From positions 1,550,001 to 1,614,000 of the forward strand of contig BCKC01000006.1 of NCBI GenBank assembly GCA_001600455.1: a stretch of DNA of 64,000 bases, written 5' to 3'. Origin of the DNA: Endocalyx cinctus (Eukaryota; Ascomycota; Sordariomycetes; Amphisphaeriales; Apiosporaceae). Of the stretch, positions 45,286-56,885 are shown in pieces (the first letter of the stretch is position 1; every line of letters starts with the position of its first letter). Both the position numbers and the translations under genes were made by a program. The notes beneath the pieces were generated by a model. The model made no database searches. It was not told the DNA's origin and saw nothing but the letters and a program-made list of their open reading frames with translations.

Positions 45286-48200
45286 GACTTCTTGAGTTGG
45301 ATTCAAATCCAGGTCGCCGAAGAGCTGAATTGATAAGCTGGAAGAGTAGCCCAAGAAATGCATCTGATAGGATCCGGAGACAGACGACTATTTATTCTAA
45401 TATTCCCTTAATTGCATATACGTATTAGTAATGATATTATAAAGTTTAGGTTTAATGTAATATTTTCTCAGGGGTTTCAATTTCATCTGGCTAAGGAGGC
45501 AGGGCTGGCAGGGAGGCAGAGGTGAGAAGTCACTCCGAGTTGTGAGCCTTTAGAATGCAACTGTGGCATTCACGCGAATTACATATCAGCAAAGTTTCTT
45601 TTCTTTATCATATCGATTACTTCGAATCACTTGTTTTGTCATGACTATCAAGACGGGTGAGCTAGGAGTAGGTCTATCACGGACGGAAGTCTTATCTAGA
45701 ACTGGCAGTACCACGGTATGGTCAAATCGAAAAGAAGAAGAGATAGGAAAAAATTAGTAACGAATACTATTATCGTTCTATTGTCAAATACTACCTATCA
45801 GTAGTGGGAAAACCAAACCCTGGTCAAGGACGATAGAGAAAAGTGAATAGCTCGTTGAGTTGCAAAAAAAAAAAAAAATTTCAGGTTGTTGCTTTCCCTA
45901 TATACGTAGTTCCTTGATATACCCTCGGCTACCTGGGATAACTAGAAGGTCTCCCTTCCCTCAATATGCCCTCGGCGTTCAACCATGATGTGTCCTCGCA
46001 TTGTAAAGATAATAAGAGAAAGATAAAGGAAAAGAAACAAAGGAAATAAAAAGAGATAACGCCCACACAACGGGTTTACTCACGTCTTTACACGTGCAGT
46101 TGTCTTAGGTGCAAGGTCCGCAGCATACGCCGCTTCCTATAACAATATTAGCGCTGGCGCGCGATGCTCTGGACGGAGCAGGCACATGAGCAGCGGCACC
46201 GCGACGGCGCTTTGCTGGCGGCGCGCCGACGGGCTCGTCAGAGGATGAGGAGAGAGCGACTGCGGCAGCCGGGGCAGCAGGCGCGACCCGGGGAACAGGG
46301 TTAGATGAGCCGGCGACGCTGTCGAGAGACCATGAAACAGGTATCTGGCGTAACGTTAGTACTGCGCAGTAGCTATGCGCCGGCTAGACGAGATATGACT
46401 TACCGTGTTGATGGCTGCTACGCTCGTTCCGCAAGTTTGGAAATTGTGCCTACGTCGACTCGGACGTCTTGTTTTTTGAACATCTCACAGTGCCGATGTG
46501 GTCCAGTTGTTCGTTTGTCGAAGCCAAGAACCTTAATAAGCTAAGAATTTTAAATGAAATTCCTCCAGGCAGAGGCCACCGCCACTTCCTGTCGTGTTCT
46601 TGGTGACTGAGGTTTCGACGGACAAAAAAGTGATGCGCGTTCTGGCGGATCTATGCAGGAGCATTTCAAGCAGACGAACCGAAAGCAAGGATGCTCCGCG
46701 AAGCGTTCGTATTATTTTCTCGTGTGGTTAATCTAACCGAGAAAGTTGACGTTGATACCCTGAGAAAGTCCGTCGAATTTAGCTGTGCCGTTCAGGAAGG
46801 GAGTCAGAACGCCGAGGATTATTGAAGGGTTCATGATGAATTAATGATTTGTTTCGCCTGAGGCGGTTCAGTCTGAGGTTCCTCTGTCTCCTCTCTTTCG
46901 TTCTCAGTTTTAGGTATATATTTTAGGATTATATCCACTTTTTTATCTGCTCTGAGTAGTTGATTGCGGATTATCTGGACGTCTTGTAACATTTTTTTTT
47001 AGCTTCTGATTTGTATTCCTGATGTGTCCTCTATGTTTCCCTCATACTGACCACCAGAAAGGCAAGCAGCCTGAGGATAAAGGCTCACTTAAAGTTATAT
47101 TATTTTCATGTATCTGTGAAAGAGTGTGTATCTATGGATACATATTTCTTGGTTATTCTTAACTAGTATTAATTAAACTAGCTCCGCTCCTTCCTGTTAG
47201 TTGTTAAACTTGCTTTGCGTAGTTGATTAAATGAAAAGGGGGAAGCTTCCTGTAAAGAGGGTTGTAAAGAGGGTTTTGATTGAGAAGGATGAGGAGAAAT
47301 TATAGGTAACTGGTCTTTCGGGTCGAATTTTGAGTTGAACCTGCTCTTGTATCAGATCTATCTGAGGTAGTTAGTTATGAAGTTAAGGAGAGCTCTTTCT
47401 CCCAGTTCCCCATGATCCCTTGGAGATGCTCATCCATTGTATTTTCGGTACCTCCTTTTCGAAACTATTAAGTTTGAGGCAATTATAAAGGCAAGGTAGT
47501 TAATAACATCTTCATTTTTAGGAAGTGACGAGAGATTACTATAATTTATAGATATATAGCGATGGTAAATTGGGGTAATAACCCTGTAGAAGTTCGAGCC
47601 ATTGTTCAATTGTGTGACGACAAATGTAAATTTGTTAGGACCCGGCATTTTCACCGTGGATCTACGGCCCCAAAAAGCTTTAGGGAAGAGGGTGAGTTTG
47701 TTCTATACCTTTCTTAAGTCTCTGATAACATGGTATACGTGACTGTGATATTCCTGCGTGGCCTTCACCCGAAGCGTTTTTCTAGAAGTCGTTTAAGAGC
47801 TGTTTATAAGACGACGAACGGCGTGTTGCTGTAGCTAAGCCGGAATATTACTATATATTTAAAATACGGGTTTAAACTTTTAAAAATCTTTTTGTAGTTG
47901 TTATTAATTTGAATTATTTTTGACGGTAGTGTTGCTGAAATACGTTTTGTACCTGTCTTTCTTTATTTTCTTTTTCTTTGCTATTGTTGTTTTCCTGAGG
48001 AAAGAGAGAATTAAAGGTATAATTTTATGACGATCTTCGTAATAGTAACGATATTCCGTACAGAAATTTTCTCCGATTGTGATTGATTATGGCTTGTGTA
48101 ATGCCGACAAATATGATAATTATGTCAAATTGAATCGGGTAATATTATAACAAGTGTTACAACAGAGAGTATGACAAATGGTATAAATGAAGAAGGAGTG

Positions 48201-49172
48201 GATGTGACAGCATAGGTGCAGAGACTTGTCAATATGTTAGAAGAGATATATCAGTTATTTTTCGAATGATATGCTCCCAGTACAGCTGCCGTAACAGTAG
48301 GGCCTAGAAAAGGAGGCGAAGGAAGGGGATGACCAAGACTTGGCGAATGATGAAATAACGGAAGAGGCGGCGACGTAGCACGCTGAAGTGCTCGTAGTTT
48401 TCCTTCAAGCGTGGCTAACTCTTGATCCTAAGGGGCGATAGATAGCCTGCCTTGGCGAGATATAACATGTTGAGAAGGGCTGGTGATAACTGATACTGTA
48501 GTTGTTGAGCTTGTCGGTGGATGTGAAATGTATACTTAAGAGGTCGCTTTTTATTCTTTGATCTTCCTTTTCAGAAATCATCTTACGAAATTATTTCCTA
48601 GGTACGACGACTGGGTTAGAGAAGCCTTGTAGATTTGGTCATATAATATTAATTTATATGTGCTGAATCAGGAGAAACAGTAAATACTAATTTGTATGTG
48701 GTGGCTTAGTAGAAACAACAACTAAAATTGAGATAAGAATAATCACATATGTATATGAAAGATTGAACAAGCAGTTACGGAACTTAGTTTAAGGGTAACT
48801 ATAGAAGTAACTGTGCAAATGGCAACTACTTTCTTTTTTCTTTGTTAAAGTCATCCTACTGGGAGTACGAGATCGTTTTTCGTATATAACTACTTAGGCA
48901 GTTACTTTAATAATAACACTTGCCGACTTTAAGATAAACTCTAACGTTATACTAGGTATTATATAGCTGTCAAACTGTCGATTGATTTTATCCTGGTGAA
49001 AGGCCCCTTTTATTCCTGATCTTAAGCCTTCCAACATTGAACCTTTCCTAATAATGTAGTCTTTCCCCCTATCTCGTTTCTGCATAGTAACAATCTTGGA
49101 AATTCCCCTCTGGGGACTATCCCACAATATCCATACATGGAGAACCAGTAGATAATCTACAATCAGAATCAC
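45286..49172. other. AT-rich region with decayed coding relics
   Basis: About 3.9 kb. It contains an A15 run near 45865, and on the minus strand several stretches with residual coding character interrupted by stops: ~46100-46560 (listed), ~46760-46833 and ~48240-48440 (Gln/Leu/Pro-rich, DQELATLEGKLRALQRATSP). Many short frames are AT-rich. I infer decayed repeats or retroelement debris, but no reverse transcriptase, integrase or LTR could be seen. Confidence 0.4.
46127..46560 (-). pseudogene. Decayed gene with one canonical intron
   Basis: Read on minus, 46560 to about 46410 encodes KVLGFDKRTTGPHRHCEMF and KKQDVRVDVGTISKLAER, then hits TAG. One base shifted, the same stretch ends VAAINT. An intron follows at about 46406-46348, with GTAAGT donor, a perfect TACTAAC branch site and CAG acceptor (59 nt). 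The next exon is PVSWSLDSVAGSSNPVPRVA, then a Ala/Pro/Ser-rich and basic stretch ending in CCGPCT. The intron and GC-richer exons show it was a gene; the frameshift/stop shows decay. It may belong to a repeated fungal family of unknown proteins; I cannot name it. Confidence 0.4.
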
Positions 49173-50300
49173 CTAAGCAGCTTGCTTCGGCGGTGCATAA
49201 AACCCACTCCACTGAGAGTCTAATGGATTGCAACCCCAAGCGGTCGGACTATCATCATGAACAGTCGTCCTCCTGAGATCCCGCCTATGTTTACCACCGC
49301 TCGTCCCCTCTCCCGCGCGGTGCTGAACGCATCTATTATCCCACATGATCATGTCTCCCGGCTGCTCCCAGGAGATGCTCGTCGTGTATCTATCCTGGGA
49401 CACGTGCGCATTCAATTTACTGATCAAATCCCACGAGCCCGGTATCGCGACCCCGGGCTTCCCCGCCTCCTCGATGTGGTGCGCGTGCGCGCCGATGTAC
49501 AAGTTCATCCGCCCGCTGGGCTCGTGTCGCTGCGCGATCCGGTGGCGCGTCATCGGCAGATGATCGGTATCCATATCCTTGAAAAACTCCGGGGACGCGA
49601 TCTTGCGGGAGTGCGCCATCGAGTGGGCGGCTACGTAATCGCGCCCGTTCCCCAGGAGCGCCTCCTTCAGCTCGTCGCCCATCTCGTCGAACGCGGTCCT
49701 CGAGTCGGCGAAGTCGGTCGAGTTACCCCCCGTCCCGGACGGAGGGATCGTGTGAGCGAGCAGGAGGCAGTACGAGGCCCGGCGCGGGTTAAAGGAGGAG
49801 TCCACGTGCCAGAGGCCGTTTCCCTTGTTCGCCTCGGCGCGCGCGCTGGTTGGGTCCAGCACCTCGTCCGTGGCCGGGTCGACGTTGCTGGCGTCGAAGA
49901 GTTCCAGGTGCTTGAATCGCGGCTGGCGGTTTTGACCGGCTGCGGTTAAAAACCGTTTGATGTTGTCGAGCTCTCCTATGCGCTGCGAAAATTTCACGTG
50001 CCCGTCGTCGTCGAGGCCTGTGGATCGGAACACGCAGACACCGTACTGAAAGAAAGTTCGAATTAGGTCTTGTATTTTTCCCCAGCTTGAAAGAGAGTTT
50101 TAAGAGGACGTTGTGGCTGTAGTCGTGAGAAGAGTCAGAATTAGTTATGTCCTCACCTTTGCCATAGCAGCCAGGATCTCGGATAGTTGTTCGTCGGATA
50201 CATCTTGGAAGTTGACACCGCTCACCTCGGCGGCGAACGTAGGATGTAGTTCCTTCACCTGAATGGTCTTGAAGGGTGATTCTTGAATGAGACCTGGCAT
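49173..50300 (-). CDS. TfdA/TauD-type Fe(II)/2-oxoglutarate dioxygenase
   Basis: Exons 50300-50157 and 50045-49173, joined by a 111-nt intron, give 338 residues. The first exon has the family opening FKTIQVKELHPTFAAEVSGV. Iron ligands: H128 and D130 in GLWHVDSSF and the distal H290 in CVQHRAGEG; the Arg cluster RRDLRRTTVHDD supplies the 2-oxoglutarate anchor. Related enzymes include bacterial 2,4-D dioxygenase (TfdA), taurine dioxygenase and fungal xanthine or alkylsulfate dioxygenases. The substrate here is unknown; no transporter or regulator is adjacent. Upstream at 50303-50350 lies an A/T homopolymer promoter tract. There is no targeting signal, so it is probably cytosolic. Confidence 0.9.
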
Positions 50301-51042
50301 GTCCGATAATTAAAAAAAAAGGAAAACCCTTTTTTTTAAAAAAAATAAATCTTTTCTAATCTCAACTACTTAAGTGTGAAATTGACCCCTTAAAGCGTTC
50401 AATCTCTGCGTCGAAATTGACTACTTCTCAAAAGTTCAGTAGGATCGAAGAAAGAAATACATCACCGAGGATGATACGGGTATATAGAATATCCGGCAAT
50501 TGAATCCTGCTATCCATCTCCATCCCCTCTCCCCTTTACTTCATTGGTGCCCATGATCGCAGAATAAGACTTGCCGATGTAGACGTGGGTAAGATACGTG
50601 CGGGGTTGGTCACGCACGCGGTTACGGCAAAACCGGGGGATGAGTGAGTTAGTCGTGAAAGAAATCATGTGTAGCGATCGGCGGTATACAGATACAAGCT
50701 ATAATCATAATCATATTTAATGTCAGAAAAGCTAACATGGGGAAGTGCTTGCAGAACCCAGAACGAAATAGGAATTGAGGCGATTACTTAAGAAAAGGGG
50801 TAGGCATATATCATTCGCAATGTTGAAATCAAAGTACTGGAGTAGCCAACTGCGCTTACATTTTTGAATTGATTGAAGAAATGAGTAGAATAACATTCAA
50901 GTAAGTCTAGTTAGAGCGCTCACTAAGTACCATTCATATCTATCAAATGAATGCGTCGCTGGGCCTTTTATATTAACCTGTGAGGCCCGAAACATCAACC
51001 GCTACCGTCTAACCATTCCTTGTACCCAATTGTAAAAGCCCC
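50301..51042. other. Intergenic
   Basis: Promoter of the TfdA-like gene, with poly-T/poly-A tracts at 50312-50347, and 3' flank of the next minus-strand gene. No gene seen. Confidence 0.6.
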
Positions 51043-52040
51043 TTAAAAGCCCATAGGACGACTTGCGACGATGATCGGGTTTTTGTCCGGCTGCCTGACT
51101 GCCCGGCCGACACGTCTCTGGGGGAAACCCCAGAGAATTCCCCCTTCCTTAGGGACTGTACATCGAAAATGACATTGATTCTTAAAAATCCACAGAATCC
51201 TATCATTATCGGCGACATGGCTTTTGTCTTCGCCGGCTTTATCATCCCTTTCTTCCCCTACCCCTACCTCTTCTTCTTCTTCTTCGTCTAGAGGTTTTAC
51301 GCACACCTGATATTGCCCCTTAAATCCGGGATCGTTCATCCTTTTCCACATGTCGTTACCGGAGCGGGCTCGGATCCACGGCTCCAGATAACTCTTCGGC
51401 AACCTTTTTCCTTCTTTCTCCAGCGGCTCCTGCACGTCTCTTCTCCACCTTTGCATGAGTTCAAAACGACGCCTGGGGATCCATAATTTCCCCTGCGGGT
51501 GCCACGTAAATCGTATGCGCGGTTCGAGTATGTTAGAGGGTGGCACGTTCGGGTCGGGGTCTTCGGGAGGAAGCCTGACGTCCGCGAGGATCCATTTGAT
51601 TGCCACTCTGAAGGTATCTGGGGCTGATTCTGATAAAATTTGACAGGTACAAGTCAGTCTTCTTCCCAAACATGTCGCGATTTATTTTATCTCGGAAGTT
51701 TGAATACTAAATAAATAGATGGCAAACGGTTGCGTAGGTTAAGATTAGGCCAGAGGGTTTTCTGTCTATTTAAGTTCCTACCTGAAATGTGCTCTGATCC
51801 GGACACTCCGACTGGACAAGCCGTAGCGGGACGGTGAGCGAGGATAGGAGGGATCGTGATGCCTGGGGCGATTCTTATCCGTGGATACTTCTGCTCATTA
51901 TTAGGTTCCAGCGTGGGAGAAGAAGGGGGCTCCGAATCGTCAGTAGTGGCTACTGAGTGTTGATCGACTTCTAAAAGAACTATAGAAGACATATTGACTT
52001 GCTCTGAAACAGGACTAGAATACCTATGGATGCTTGGCAT
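51043..52040 (-). CDS. Conserved hypothetical protein
   Basis: Exons 52040-51782 and 51629-51043 join in frame (S-E-S-A-P-D) and give 281 residues. The first ~85 residues are polar and Ser/Thr/Pro-rich. The second exon holds a compact, Trp-rich region: TFRVAIKWILADVRLPPEDP, then PRIRFTWHPQGKLWIPRRRF, and LMQRWRRDVQEPLE. A Glu-run (DEEEEEEEVGVGEE) follows, then an ending with IIVASRPMGF. Repeated basic-aromatic motifs suggest a small globular domain, but I recognise no family. An alternative start at M17 (51992) is possible. It lies just downstream of MAK5 on the same strand. Confidence 0.7.
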
Positions 52041-52338
52041 GATGAGGGATATATAACTTTGAGAATACCTGATTGATTTTTCGAGAAGGGAATCAACTAC
52101 AAGCTATCGTTAGTAACTACTAGATATGTGCGACTGCCTTCTTGCCGAAGAAGTGAGATGGTAAGTTCTATTAAATAGTATGAATAGTGACTGCCATGTA
52201 AGCAATATTCTTTGTGGTAGGTGTCAAACAAGAGGCAATCACCAGGTATGTTATGGATATCCAACAGAAAATGAGTTGTATATCCCTTTCTGAAATCTAC
52301 AGGGTTGATTGGTATCGATATATATTCACAGCCTACCT

Positions 52339-54640
52339 CTAGAGACTACCGATATCCAAACCATTAACCTTTCCGAGGAAATCTCCTTTAGCACCCCTTA
52401 TGAGCTCATCTAGATCCGTTAATCCGTTCGCAATATACTTCTCGCTCACGCCAGCGTTGACGCGCTTCGAAAGTAGTTCTCGTAACTCCGCACGGAGAGC
52501 GCCTATTTCGGCTTTCGTCATGGCCCTAGCTTCATTTTGTTTTTGCTTTCGGCCGGCACCGCGACCTTTCCACTTCCCAGCTTCCTGCATTTCCTCGCTA
52601 TCGTAATCCACGCCTAGCTCTTCGGCCGCGGTCCGCATCCAGTCGTCCTCTTTATTCCCTTTCTCTTTCGCCAAGTTAGCATCTGCAATCTTCTTTGCTA
52701 GGGTTAGTCGAGGCTTGAGACGGCTAACGAGTTTTCGATCCACGTCTATCGTCTCGACAAAGAAATTTTTCTTTGAAGACTTGCTCTGAGCGTGAACTTT
52801 TCCGATCAGCCGTCTTGTTGGCGTCACTTCCTCGGGAGCGCAGAGAAGAACGCTCAGTCCTGTCCGCGCTGCACGTGCAGTACGACCTGATCGATGAACG
52901 TATGCATCAGCAGCACGAGGGACATGGTAATGAATAACAAGATCCACCCCGGGTATATCGAGACCACGCGCTGCAACATCTGTCGCAATGAGAACAGACG
53001 ATTTTCCAGAGGGAGTGGCCGTGAATTTCTCAATGGACCGGAGACGTGCTTTCTGGGCCATTTGAGAGTGTAGAGGAAGAGCGGGTAAGTTGAGGTTTTG
53101 GAGCATAGGGGTTAGACGTCTGGCGGAACTGATAGAGTTGGTGAAAACAAGCGTTCGGACATTTGGGTATAGAAGAAGGGTGGCGTATAGATAAAGATCC
53201 TAAAAAGATTAATTATCACTTCATCAGTGTCTGTGGATTGGAAATAGCTACTTACTTTCTCCATAGCTCCGCATTCGACAAGCCCTTCCTTCAAGCCTTC
53301 TGCCATTTGAGATGCAGGATTCATATCTAAAAACTTTGGCTTTTCTTCTTGGAAGTTGAGCTTCTTTAGTAGATACTCCATTGAATCATTTTTATCCATT
53401 AAATCATATCGTCCCTTTCCGGCGAGCTTTTGTTGTAGACCTTTATGGAACGTGGCAGAAAAAACCAGGGTCTGCCGGGATGATGGGCCGGTGGCCTCCT
53501 CGTCCTCACTTGCTACATAGCGATCTAGTGCATTGAAGATTTCGGCAGCTTCTTTGAAGTGCCCTTCCGTCAGAAGTCGATCTGCCTCATCTACAACAAG
53601 ATAGCTGATTTTCTTGAAAGCGTCCATTAAATCAGGACTTGAGCTCAATACTTCCCACAATCTTCCTGGCGTTCCGATAACGATATCTGCCTTCGCTAAC
53701 TGTCGTTGTTGCTTCTGCACCGAAAGACCACCGGTAACAGAGCAGACAAAAGGAGAAGTAGGCAGGCCCGCACAGAGCTCTTTGATATGATTTGTTAACT
53801 GATGAGCGAGTTCTCTTGTAGGCGAAAGAATCAAGGCAAGTGGGGTTTTAGATTCCGAGTCAGAATCATCTTTTTCTTCGAATAATTCTAACCATTTCTC
53901 AACAATGGGAATGCCGAATGCTAATGTTTTACCCGACCCGGTCGAAGCTTTCCCGATCACGTCGTGTCCGACGAGGATTTGGGGTATGGCGGCAGCCTGA
54001 ATAGGGGTGGGCTTTGAGAACTTTAACTTTGCTATGGACGAAAGTATTTGTGGCGATAAATCCAATGAGACCCATGCAGACAGATCAATCTCATCTTGCG
54101 CGTCATCCACGGACTCGAGCTTAGTAAATACATTACTTTCAAGTTCTGGGTCTTCCTTTTTGGATCTTTTGTTTTGTTTTTTAGGTTTCTCCTGTGCCTT
54201 TTTCTCTTGTTTCTTGACGGTCACTAGTGAGGGCTCGGGGGCATCGCTCGAAGGCGGTATTGATTTCTCGGTGGGCTCGTCGTCGAAACCTTCAAACTCG
54301 TCATCATCAGACTCAGCGGGTTCATCTGACTCTGGGATATGCGCTCTCTATGAATGACTATTAGTATGGGAGCTATGCTCGAGATATCCAATATACACAC
54401 AAATTCGACGGTATTATCTTCCTTCCGAACAATTTCTATATTGTCGATTTCTTCTAGTCCATAGAAACCCTCAGCATCGTTGTACATATCAGGTAACTTT
54501 GCTTTCTGCCATCGTAGTGAATCAATGCCGACTGTTCGTTTTGCTTTTTTCTTGGTAATTTTTGGCAGTGGTTTAGATTTTGACTTTTTGGACGGTACAG
54601 AACCTTCACTAGATGCTTTTCTCTTCTTGTTTTCTGTCAT
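52339..54640 (-). CDS. MAK5: DEAD-box ATP-dependent RNA helicase MAK5
   Basis: Exons 54640-54401, 54347-53256 and 53199-52339 give 730 residues. The first ATG is MTENKKRK; the upstream open frame lacks an ATG. The start is Lys-rich, followed by GIDSLRWQKAKLPDMYND and GFYGLEEID, the MAK5 leader, then an acidic linker. Helicase motifs in order: Q motif KPTPIQAAAIPQIL, Walker A STGSGKT, PTRELAHQ, TPGRLW, DEAD, SAT, then after the last intron TLVFTNSIS, ATDVAARGLDIPG and HRSGRTARA. MAK5 is a nucleolar helicase needed for 60S subunit rRNA maturation. Its tail has Lys-rich helices. It is divergent from TRM7 with 376 nt between starts; the intervening DNA holds AAAAATTT (54731-54738) and three GATAAG boxes. 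Confidence 0.92.
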
Positions 54641-55016
54641 ATTGAACGCGATTTCATGTTTGTCGCAATGGTGTGTATTTACTTTGCCGGATGAAGATAA
54701 CAAAAGTTGAAGCTTTTGGAAGCAACTCCCAAAAATTTCCAAAAATCGATAAGCTGATAAGCCGATAAACCCCACAGTGCGATACTCCCCACTAGATAAG
54801 ATGGCCGATAATGCTTTAGTATGAAGGGTTTACCACGCTTTGAATTCTACCCAAATCGTAAATCGTGATGAATTTTAATAAGGAAGTAAATAATTATTAT
54901 GAGTGCATAGGTAGTTTCCTAATATATTTATAGATCCAGAAACTATTTTTTTACATATCTAAATAATATACGATACCTGTACACTCCCTTCTCGTGAAGA
55001 GTTAAAATTCTATAAG
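54641..55016. promoter_or_regulatory. Bidirectional MAK5-TRM7 promoter
   Basis: 376-bp spacer between divergent starts. It holds an AAAAATTT core similar to the ribosomal RNA-processing element (54731-54738), GATAAG at 54748-54753, 54756-54761 and 54795-54800, and AT-rich DNA nearer TRM7. Function of these motifs here is inferred. Confidence 0.55.
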
Positions 55017-56272
55017 ATGGGGAAGTCTTCCAAGGATAAGCGCGATGCGTACTATAGATTGGCAAAAGAACAGGGTTGGAGAGCAAGAAGTGCTTTCAAA
55101 CTTTTACAGCTAGACCAAGGTATGTCAATCACTCAGTCATTCTCTCTACTCTTTATGCTAATCTTGAGGGAAATAAAGAATTTGATTTATTTGCCAATGT
55201 CACACGGGTTGTTGATCTATGTGCCGCTCCTGGAAGTTGGTCTCAGGTTCTTTCCAGGGTCCTGATTAAAGGGGAAAAGTTTGGTCGTTCAGCTTGGGAA
55301 GACCAGGAATCCAAGTTCAGGCAACAGATGCTTGGACTCTTCGGGTCTCAGAAATCTCACTACACAACTGAAGTTACCGAGGCGAACGAGAGTTCAGAAG
55401 AACTGAAACCTCGAAAAGATGTTAAGATCGTCGCAATTGATCTGCAACCTATTAGTCCTCTGCCGGGGATCATTACCTTACGAGCTGATATCACACATCC
55501 TGCTACTGTTCCGTTACTGCTAGAAGCCTTAGATCCAAACTACGACTCTAAGACGATGAGCCAGCAAGCATCGCATCCCGTGGACTTGGTGCTTAGTGAC
55601 GGCGCCCCTGACGTGACTGGTCTGCACGACCTCGACATTTATGTTCAGTCCCAGCTCCTCTTCGCCGCCTTGAACCTAGCTCTGTGCGTCTTGAAACCGG
55701 GAGGCAAATTCGTGGCCAAGATTTTTCGAGGCAAAAACGTGGACGTTCTATATGCCCAGCTCAAGATCTTCTTTGAAGAAGTTCATGTCGCGAAACCTAG
55801 ATCCTCGCGGGCCAGCAGTGTCGAAGCTTTTATTGTGTGCTTAAATTTTCAGCCACCAAAGGGTTTTCGGGCGAGCCTGGAGGAACCTCTTGGTGTCGGA
55901 TTTCGCCTATCTAATATGACAGAAAGCGACGATATGAGCCATCCTATTAGCGCATCTACGATACTTCAGGATCCCGAAACCGGTACATGGAGTTACCAAC
56001 CATATCACACTCTCGTGAAAGATACTGATAACGTCACTGAGATTGAACCGGAGGATGTTCGTGCACATCATGATACCGATATTAGATGGATTGCACCATT
56101 TATTGCATGCGGCGATCTCTCCGCATTTGACTCGGATGCTTCATATCGACTACCTCCTGGCCATAAATCGCTTGACCCTGTTCAACCACCCACTGCACCA
56201 CCGTACAAGCGTGCAATTGAATTAAGAAAAGCTTATGGTGGCGCTTATGGAAAAACAAATTCGAAAACATGA
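55017..56272 (+). CDS. TRM7: tRNA 2'-O-methyltransferase TRM7 (FtsJ family)
   Basis: Exons 55017-55119 and 55179-56272 give 398 residues. The acceptor at 55178 (aaataaag) is chosen since it restores LLQLDQEFDLF and avoids a stop. FtsJ features: [20 protein letters not shown] with K28, [13 protein letters not shown] (SAM-binding), [27 protein letters not shown] and a late E in SSVEAFIVC, making up the K-D-K-E set. The enzyme methylates the ribose of anticodon-loop residues 32 and 34 in tRNA-Phe, Trp and Leu, in the cytosol with Trm732/Trm734. It is longer than yeast Trm7 (~310) owing to a polar insert after the SAM motif (about residues 75-110) and a C-terminal ~100-residue tail. It is convergent with the acetyltransferase gene, ends 38 bp apart. 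Confidence 0.93.
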
Positions 56273-56310
56273 CTTGCCATAGGCAATGCTTAGGTATCAA
56301 TTGCACCTAT

Positions 56311-56885
56311 TTAATGGCTTGGATGGCCAGCACCTGGACCCTCAATAATGCCAATCTTGATCCCTTTTTCTCCGAGCTCATTCAATTCTTTAGCACCAAG
56401 TGTTTTACGATATAGGTCCATCGTGTCTGACGTCAAGAACATGAACCTTCGTAGGTGTTTCCAGGTTTTGATGATCTCGTTCAAGCATTCCATCATCCAG
56501 CGACCCAAGCCTTTACCCTGGTATTCAGAGAGCACATAGACGTCGGTGAGCCATGCGAAAGTCGCATCATCTGTGATCACTCTGACGAGTCCAATCTGCT
56601 TGGGTCCAGTCTGGCCTATGAGTCATCAGCACGTATGCTTTTAGGAGTGAAAGGATGTTCGTCAATACCGGCAATTTGTGAGGTAGACTCCGGGAGTTTA
56701 TATAGTCCCAAACACAGTGAATTGTTCAGGGCCTTTTTTAATTCATCCCGAGGTAGTTCTTGAGCCCACCACATTAAGTCTGATTTCATGGCTGAGTTGA
56801 CTTCATCGACTTGGATGAGTTGACTTTCCGTTGACACGAGGTATTCCCCCTGGTACCAGTTTCGAGCCTGTGTTTGGAGTGGCAT
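56311..56885 (-). CDS. GNAT-family N-acetyltransferase
   Basis: Exons 56885-56669 and 56615-56311 (53-nt intron) give 173 residues. The frame runs back to 56900 as TTG, so the ATG at 56885 (MPLQTQARNWYQGEYLVS) is chosen. The acetyl-CoA-binding motif A is DVYVLSEYQGKGLGRWMME (Q-x-x-G-x-G), preceded by beta strands IGLVRVITDD and followed by TWKHLRRFMFLTSD and YRKTLGAK; this is the full compact GNAT fold. Substrate (small amine or protein) is unknown. It ends with EGPGAGHPSH. It is convergent with TRM7. Confidence 0.87.

Noticed and set aside
49257..49949. 230-codon plus-strand frame opposite the TfdA-like gene
   Set aside because: Antisense shadow of a GC-rich exon with iron-ligand motifs on the minus strand.
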